Positions 58,069 to 64,000 of a stretch of DNA of 64,000 bases are shown here, piece after piece. Source of the stretch: Astragalus membranaceus (taxonomy: Eukaryota; Streptophyta; Magnoliopsida; Fabales; Fabaceae); the NCBI GenBank assembly GCA_039519185.1, contig CM076849.1, positions 65,020,834 to 65,084,833 of the forward strand, written 5' to 3'. The translations under genes were made by a program, and so were the position numbers. The notes beneath the pieces were generated by a model. The model did not search any database. It was not told where the DNA came from and saw only the letters and a list, made by a program, of their open reading frames with translations. The number at the start of each line of letters is the position of its first letter. The first letter of the stretch is position 1.

Positions 58069-59935
58069 CTTCCTTCTGTACTGTCTTGAGAGTTTTATTT
58101 AGTGTAATAATATTGATAAACAAATTTTATTTAGTGTTTGAAGAAATAGAAACAGGTGTTACTGATCAGATTTTGGAAAACAAATTTATGATAAGCTTTT
58201 GTTTATATGCTTCTCTCCTGCTGTTGAAACTAGATTTTGCTCCAAAGAAATAAGAATTGTATTAGCGGCCAAACACTATCGATAATCAAACCAGTCAATA
58301 ACATGGTTTTCTGTTTCCTTCTCTTGGATCATTTTCTTGCCAAATATTTGGTTTCTTTCTTGAATTGATAGCTCTATCATTGTTATATTTTTATGGCGTA
58401 TACCCATGAAGATCCCATCCTGTGAAGTTACAGTGTAAGATTGATAGTCTGCTTACTTAAATTTTGTTTCTATGAAAAACTTAGGTCCATCTATGTAGAT
58501 GGGCAATATATAGTGCCCATCCCATCTTATACTTAGGGCAACAGGTATATCACTTGTTGCTCTCCAGTCAGACAATAAGCATGCAAGCAATAGGATAGCA
58601 GTGGAACAAAACTGGATTTGTAGAAGCATTAAAACTTGCAAGTGTTTATTAGTGGCGATGGACAATCCAAAAGATATTGGAGAGTACAAAATGAGGTGTG
58701 TCATGTTGTCATGTGTGCATGTGTGTGTGTGACTGCTTGTGTGCTCCTCTTTTACCACTTTTATCTGGAAGAATTTATAGTCATCTATTTTGTGCAATGC
58801 TTATACTGGAGAACCACATATTCACCTCTTCGTGCTTGTCAGACACACATTATAGGAGGATTTGATTTTCTGATCTGATGATTTCGCCGTTATCTAACTG
58901 CGTCACTTGTTACTACGATATGCAGTTGCAGAAGCTGCTAGCAACCTAGGAGTGTCGGACTGGTCAAAAACTTTCCCGCACACTTAAAATGGTTCTTTAA
59001 TTATGGATAGGTGGATTTTAATGCTTGTAGTCTAAAGTTCATATCCTTATTTGCTGGAAGATCTCAGAACTGTTTGTTTTTTTCATGCAATTGATTTTAG
59101 ATATTCTCACAGGTCAATGGCAGAGAAGCAATAGTTGTGTTGTTTTAGTTACCCATGGTCGTGTACTGTGGTCGGTACTTATAGATGGATGGTTGTTTTT
59201 TGCTTTCTGTTCTAGGCTATATAATGCAAACCCCAGAAGAATAGGTTCTAGAAAATCCTAACATGTTTTTGTGTGTAATTACTGTCTGTCTTATGTCTAA
59301 TCACCAAGTGAGACTTTTATCGTAATGTAATGTAACGTATTATTTGTTTAATTTGAAGAACTGCTGTGGTTAAAGGCTGTTGGGATTTGGAATGGTAACT
59401 CTGAGTCAACTCTATTTTCAAAATGTTCTTTAACAAATCTTTTTCAAACCTGTTTTGAATTTGTTATTTTATTTTAATTACTCTATTTTCAAAATGTTCT
59501 TTAACAAATCTTTTTCAAACCTGTTTTGAATTTGTTATTTTATTTTAATTTGATGAACTGCTGGGGCAATTGACTGCTGTCTGTCTGCTGCCAAAATCAT
59601 TGGCAAGGTTGTCTGGTGGGATTAAGCCATGTATCTGGCCTTTTGTTGCACATCAGTTTGATGATTTGCTTGTAACATTGGTGTGCCCATATCAACCACT
59701 GCATTAGCATTGAGTTTAATGAAAAATATTGGATGCTGCTTTATCTCAGAGTGTAATATGTGGTGAATCTGGCATGAAGTTCCACACTAGATCTTAATAA
59801 GTTTTGTGCTTGGATATGCAAAAAAGTCCCTCTCTAAATTTTGATTGTTCTCCTCACTAGCCTTGCTGTTGTCCATTGCACAAACTTGTTTCTCCAAAGG
59901 TGAACTAATTTCTTTCGCCAGTCTTACTAGACTTA
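58069..59935 (+). other. 3' UTR and downstream flank of the DUF2828 gene
   Basis: No gene seen. AT-rich 3' UTR-like sequence with TGTAATAATATTGATAAAC lies soon after the stop (58100-58125), a possible poly(A) region. A (TG)n-like tract is near 58700-58730. Blocks at 59262-59300 and 59855-59905 match 3165-3275 at the left of the window. Confidence 0.6.
59410..59550 (+). repeat. Two tandem copies of a 71-bp unit
   Basis: CTCTATTTTCAAAATGTTCT and the following 51 bases occur at 59410 and again at 59481 with no difference that I could find, so the duplication is recent. Confidence 0.9.
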
Positions 59936-60235
59936 GGGTCTGTTTGGGAGTTTGGAGGGGGAGAGGAGGGGAGGGGTTGGGACTAATAGTGTAAATTCTT
60001 TAGTGATGAGAAGAAAAATTATCCACCTAAACCCCCCTCCAAACCTCTCCTAAATTATTTTTGGAGCCCCTCCAAAACCCTCCATATTTGGGGGAGTTTG
60101 GAGGGGCTCCAAAAATAAACTAGGAGAGGGGTTTGGGGGGTTTAGGGGGATAATTTTTCTCCTAATTACTAAAGAATTTACACTATTAGTCTTAACCCCT
60201 CTCCTCCCCTCCCCTCCAAACTCCCAAACACACCC
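59936..60235. mobile_element. 300-bp foldback MITE
   Basis: The left half, from GGGTCTGTTTGGGAGTTTGG, is almost perfectly inverted in the right half, ending CCAAACTCCCAAACACACCC, with the turn near 60085. Repeated GGAGGGG / CCCCTCC gives a very stable hairpin. Flanks are TTA on the left and ATA on the right, a possible but imperfect 3-bp duplication. The tips resemble those of the element at 5433. Confidence 0.8.
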
Positions 60236-60934
60236 ATAGTAATCTTCAATATCCTCGTAAGGTTTCTGGTGTGGTTTTTTGCCATTCAGGTGCGTGAGTA
60301 AATCATAAAAAGACATATACCACATCATAATAACAACAAGAAGAAGATAAAGCATGTCATATACCTCAAAACAACAACTACAATAAGGACACACCGCCAA
60401 TCCCTATTGGTTAGTGCACATGAATATTGTGCATACTCAACATAATGGGCAAATAGCTAGTAAACATGATCCCACCTTAGATTCAATGCATCTATTGGTC
60501 ATAATCTCCTCGGATTAGATCCATCATCAAACTTCCATCACAATAGAAGTTTCTAATTCTTTCATGGATCTATTAAATTGATTCTTTATCCATTTCCACC
60601 CAAAAAAACCTGAAATTTCTATTTCTCTCCTGGATCTATTAAATTTTAAGTTTAATTAATCTAGCATAGTTAAAAGCATGATTATCAAATCAAGATACGT
60701 ATCTTGTATTGAAAAAACTAATTTTCTGTATCAAATATTGTATTGTAAGATATTCGATATATGATAAAAAAAATATATAATATTTTTAAGTTCAAGGTCT
60801 GATGCTCCAAATACTTTTACACCCTTTGTGTGTTTGATCCTGAGAAGGTTGATAAGTTGAAGCAACCACTTCCTCTATTTTCCTCTCCTAATGCAGTTTC
60901 ACCATTATTTAGCTAATTGATTAGACCTTTAAAA
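60236..60934. other. Intergenic sequence, no gene
   Basis: AT-rich sequence. At 60545-60650 a phrase with TTTCATGGATCTATTAAATT and ACCTGAAATTTCT is partly repeated and matches 4900-4970. Nothing else is recognised. Confidence 0.5.
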
Positions 60935-61240
60935 AAAGTGATGGTGCAGCTAAAGGCAACTCTTGTAAAGCCGCGTGTGCTGGTGTACTTAGAGATGAAT
61001 CTAGTAGATGGTTTCATTGGATATGCTAGACATTTGTGTATGTCCAATGCTTATGTTGCAGAGCTGTGGGGAGCATTTGAAAGTTTGAGGACAACTGTGG
61101 AAAAAGGTTTTAAATATGTTGAGCTTCATGTTGATTCTGAGACAATTGTTCATGATCTGTTGTTGGGCTCGGTGAAGCGTAGTGCTGAAGGCAAAAATAT
61201 TAGTAGAAGAATTCGCCTTTTGACAATTTCATTTGTTTAA
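60935..61240 (+). pseudogene. RNase H-like (RVT_3) fragment
   Basis: The first frame gives SDGAAKGNSCKAACAGVLRD with the first catalytic D. A frameshift near 61010 leads to DGFIGYARHLCMSNAYVAEL, then WGAFESLRTTVEKGFKYVEL and HVDSETIVHDLL, with the E and second D positions. This is the domain found in plant LINE-type polyproteins and in many stand-alone relatives. The C-terminus is missing after RRIRLL. It is a decayed remnant with no neighbouring RT. Confidence 0.7.
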
Positions 61241-61724
61241 TTTTAATAGTCTAAAAAAGAAATGATATTCATTCATTCAAATTGAGAGATTACATCAATG
61301 ATAATACAAATTCAACAATGTCAAAAACATAAAGCTGAATCTGCGAACAAACTCACAGCACCCAAGTTAATAGCGTAAAACGGCTTAATGCCTACAAATG
61401 TGATAAAATAAAGGTCACCGGAGTACCCATGCTTCCGGATCTGTAACTCTGAGGAATTAGTCATTGGTTGAATCTGAAATTGATCAAAGTTGATCTGTCG
61501 ATCTGAACCAAACGAACACTGCAACAAGACGCGAAATCCAAATGAGCACCGCAACAAGACGAGAAATTCAAAGGAACACCGCAACAAGACGAGAAATCAA
61601 ACATCGGTAGTTTAATAGTCTCATTTAATAGTCTCATTTTCTTGATGTGTAAGTGTAATCTCTCTGGCTGCCAAACCCTTTGATTTTTTTTTATTTTTTT
61701 TTAAAAAAACATTGGTTTTTTTAG
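61241..61724 (-). other. Non-coding stretch with a short minisatellite
   Basis: Three copies of GCAACAAGACGNGAAAT in a roughly 30-bp unit lie at 61515-61600. The minus-strand direction has a 3' UTR-like character (ATTGATGTAATCTCTCAATTT near 61300). An 88-codon minus-strand frame across it is repeat-driven and not convincing. Confidence 0.45.
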
Positions 61725-62026
61725 GCTTAAATATATGTTACCCCCCTGCAAATATGTTCATTATCCAGCTTCCCCCTGTAAAAAAAAACCACTTTAAAAA
61801 AACCTTGCATTGACGTGGCAAACGGAGATGTGGCAAAAAAATTGATGTGGCAAACGGAGATGACGTCAGCAATGACGTCACTGCCATGTGTCATCATATG
61901 ATTGGACCTTTGTGCCATGTGGCACTGACACACCACGTCATCATCCCATGTCATCATGGACACATGGCCCTAACATGTGCCACGTCAGTAACCAATAGAT
62001 GGCTGCCACGTGACGCTCGCATGACA
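61725..62026. repeat. Mutator-like TIR fragment
   Basis: GGCTTAAATATATGTTACCC and CCCTGCAAATAT at its start resemble the TIR at 7692 (GGCTTAAATATG; CCCTGCAAATAC). It continues with repeated GACGTGGCAAACGGAGATG and CCACGTCA words. The other end of the element was not located, and the LINE-like insertion follows at once. Confidence 0.5.
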
Positions 62027-62042
62027 ATAATGTGAGGCACCT

Positions 62043-63291
62043 TTTTTTTTTGAAACGGTACGTACTTCATTCAATTGATAACGAGAGCATCAATACATAT
62101 TACATGAAGTAGGCGGAGGTTGGACATTCCCAAACCACAGACTAGTGTCAACAACTATTAGAGAAACTACTACACATGAAATATGATCAATGAGACCATT
62201 ACATTTAGACTGTTTAGAGACCATAAGGACACATCCAACCCGATCACAACGACCAAACATCCAAAGTAACAGTAGCTTCAGCACCCAGGTAGAGGTGGTA
62301 ATCAGTGACTGAGACTCCGCAGTCTTTCTCACAATCCAGTTACGGATGATATCTTTGACATGTGTACGCTCCATTCGACTAATGTTTGTCTAAGATTAGC
62401 CCACTTATCCTGAGAAAACAAGGCAAGCTGGTAGCTGGAGGGGTCGCCGAAATAGTTGTCACCTCCAAAGGTCTTAACAATCACCATATATTGCACCAAA
62501 GTCCACAACCAAGTGCTTAGGCAGCCATAAACTCTAAGGGAACTTTTAACGAACAGTAGATATGCATCTTTAGGCAAAAAGAGTCTAAACCCCAAAACAA
62601 AAAACAGCCTTCCCATAGAGATTTCAAAATAAAGACCACAGACAAGCAAGACCAGAAACTCATGATACAACCATGGTGGCTTTTGAGGTGGCCTAATCGG
62701 AGCCATACCCATGGGGTGAGGAATCACCAAAAACAGAACAAAAACCTTAGGATTAGGAGAACTCACCAACACACTGTTACCCTTGGATGGAGGTGGCTCC
62801 GGTGGGGGTCGCGACGGCACCGTCATGAGCAAGGTGCAGGTCCGAAGTGGAAGGAGCAGATTGCTAGTGAGAGAGCTACATCCTAGCAGGAAATGGAGGA
62901 TCGTACCATGGGTAGGTGGCGATGGGTCGTCGGAAGGTTTAGGGGCAGCAAGCTCGCTAAGGGTTTGGGAAGGAAGGTTTGAGATGTTGTGGTGGCGCTA
63001 AGCTTCTATGGTCGATGGAAAGGGGTGTGGGAGAGTGAATGGTGGGTTTGAGGTGAAGAAAGGTGGAAGGGGTCCGGGGATTTGGTGAGGAGGGGTTACG
63101 GTGGGGATGGGGAAAGTGTGACGGAGGGAAGGTAGGAACTCAGCAGCAAACCCCAACTGGTGGGGAGGAAAAGAGCCTCCAACAAGAAGAAGGGGATAGC
63201 CTCCAAGGTGGAGGGAAAAGCCTCCACTAACCCTAGGGTTGGGAGGAGAGAAGATGATTCTAGAGAGAAGTGCTTCTCTCTCATCAACGAT
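62043..63291 (-). mobile_element. LINE-like retroposon, non-autonomous, about 1.25 kb
   Basis: A 16-bp duplication, ATAATGTGRGGCACCT, flanks it (62027 and 63292). On the minus strand it starts with a CT-rich leader (CTTCTCTCTAGAATCATCTT; CCCTAGGGTT) and ends with ATTGAATGAAGTACGTACCG, then GTTTC and a run of A's. The 3' end and A-tail are typical of plant L1-type elements. A 167-codon frame (62832-62329) has no RT or endonuclease motifs that I can recognise, so this is an internally deleted or dependent element. Confidence 0.7.
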
Positions 63292-63315
63292 ATAATGTGG
63301 GGCACCTTTGTTGCG

Positions 63316-63425
63316 AAAAAAAATTTAACATTTTGGAGGAACATGAGTGTTGAACTCGTGACCTCCCACTAGTGGTAGCTCCAAATTACCACTGAACCAA
63401 CTAATCACTTGTTTAAGTTGAGCCA
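63316..63425 (-). mobile_element. Possible tRNA-derived SINE
   Basis: The minus strand shows TAGTTGGTTCAGTGGTAATT (A-box-like) and CACGAGTTCAACACTC (B-box-like), about 45 bases apart. No A-tail or target duplication was confirmed, so this is weaker than the other four. Confidence 0.45.
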
Positions 63426-63885
63426 ACTACAAATATATAATCTATAATTCGATTAAAAAAATAAAAAAACCAAATCATCTTCGAGATCTGGAAAACGAAA
63501 ACAAACACAAACACATTGCTTATCGGAAAAAAAAAAGAAAAAAAACAAACACATCTAAACACGTTTCTGGAAAACGAAAATAGAAGATGAAAGCTAAAAA
63601 TGGAAACAAAATTAATTTGGATTTAAGTTTCGTTTTTCATGATGAACGAAAATGTGGGTTTTCCATTTTGAGAAGATGAATGAAAATGTTTCTTCATTCG
63701 TTTTTCATTTTTCATCTTCTTCATTTTCAATAACGACAGATCTTCAGTACAATTGTTCAGAAAAAACGAATTTTTTCAGATGTGGAAAACTTTTTCAAAA
63801 AAAAAACGAAGCTTGCATGAATGAAGGTGATTTCGATTTTACTTCAAAAAAAATGAAACTTTTTCAGATCTTCAGTACAATCGTG
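63426..63885. other. AT-rich low-complexity sequence, no gene
   Basis: Repeated AAAACGAAAA, TTTCATTTTTCATCTTC and CAGATCTTCAGTACAAT (63739 and 63866) words. No ORF with recognisable content. Confidence 0.5.
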
Positions 63886-64000
63886 TGTTGCACCCGAAAA
63901 GGTCCCTGAGGGGATTTTTCTTCGTTTACAACTTTTTAAAACAATGAAGTCGCCACAAATATTTTTTATAAGGAAAATATTGAAGAAAAACCTTTTTGGA
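63886..64000 (-). mobile_element. Edge of a second Ogre-like LTR
   Basis: TGTTGCACCCGAAAAGGTCC and the following bases are the reverse complement of the LTR end at 22575-22689 (CTTCATTGTCTTAGGAAAAG; GGGGACTTTTTCGGGCGCAA), at roughly 80% by eye. The match continues to the window edge. The element is older or of another subfamily than the one at 19606-32106, and lies in the opposite orientation. Confidence 0.8.

Noticed and set aside
62329..62886. 167-codon minus and 74-codon plus ORFs as host genes
   Set aside because: Both lie inside the LINE-like retroposon bounded by a 16-bp duplication and show no recognisable domain.

Overview
This is nuclear DNA of a flowering plant, almost certainly a legume. 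It has an intact single-exon plant gene, intron-containing fragments of plant genes, tRNA-derived SINEs, and several transposable-element families. One of these is an Ogre-like LTR element with very long LTRs, a lineage prominent in legumes. By length it is overwhelmingly transposon. The only coding sequence I believe to be an intact host gene is at 56113-58068 (+), encoding a 651-residue DUF2828/von Willebrand A-like protein. Everything else that looks coding is a decayed transposon ORF or a gene fragment carried by a transposon.

Layout. Positions 1-3089 hold Helitrons with a CACTA element inside. Positions 3090-7690 are old gene-flank sequence broken up by SINEs, LTR remnants and MITEs. Positions 7692-12894 are a long-TIR Mutator-like element; its right TIR received a SINE and then a 3.8-kb CACTA element (9040-12883). 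That CACTA carries exon-like fragments of ribosomal protein P0, mitochondrial ribosomal protein L17, coatomer beta-prime and at least one unidentified gene. Positions 12905-14003 and 54178-54531 are two halves of a roughly 190-bp tandem-repeat array.

The array is split by one nested complex of 40 kb. Level 1 is an old Tat-like gypsy element (14004-54177) with gag-protease and an antisense ORF but no polymerase. Level 2, inside it, is a solo copia-type LTR (19251-52978). At level 3 that LTR holds a CACTA derivative (19353-32645) and a Tekay-type chromovirus (32928-52703). At level 4 the CACTA derivative contains a young Ogre-like non-coding retrotransposon (19606-32106). Also at level 4, the chromovirus contains two CACTA elements: one carries part of a HAD-hydrolase gene (36221-40680), and the other a broken TNP2 transposase plus a Ulp1-like protease (45497-51932). 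Most insertions were delimited by matching target-site duplications read from the sequence, so the order of events can be followed.

Positions 54532-64000 contain a reverse-orientation Helitron, the DUF2828 gene with a TATA box and strong start context, its 3' flank, a perfect-looking foldback MITE, a decayed RNase H ORF, a LINE-like retroposon with a 16-bp duplication, and the edge of a second Ogre-like LTR that runs off the window. Short collinear matches between 3165-4970 and 59258-60650 suggest that the flank of the DUF2828 gene was once duplicated.
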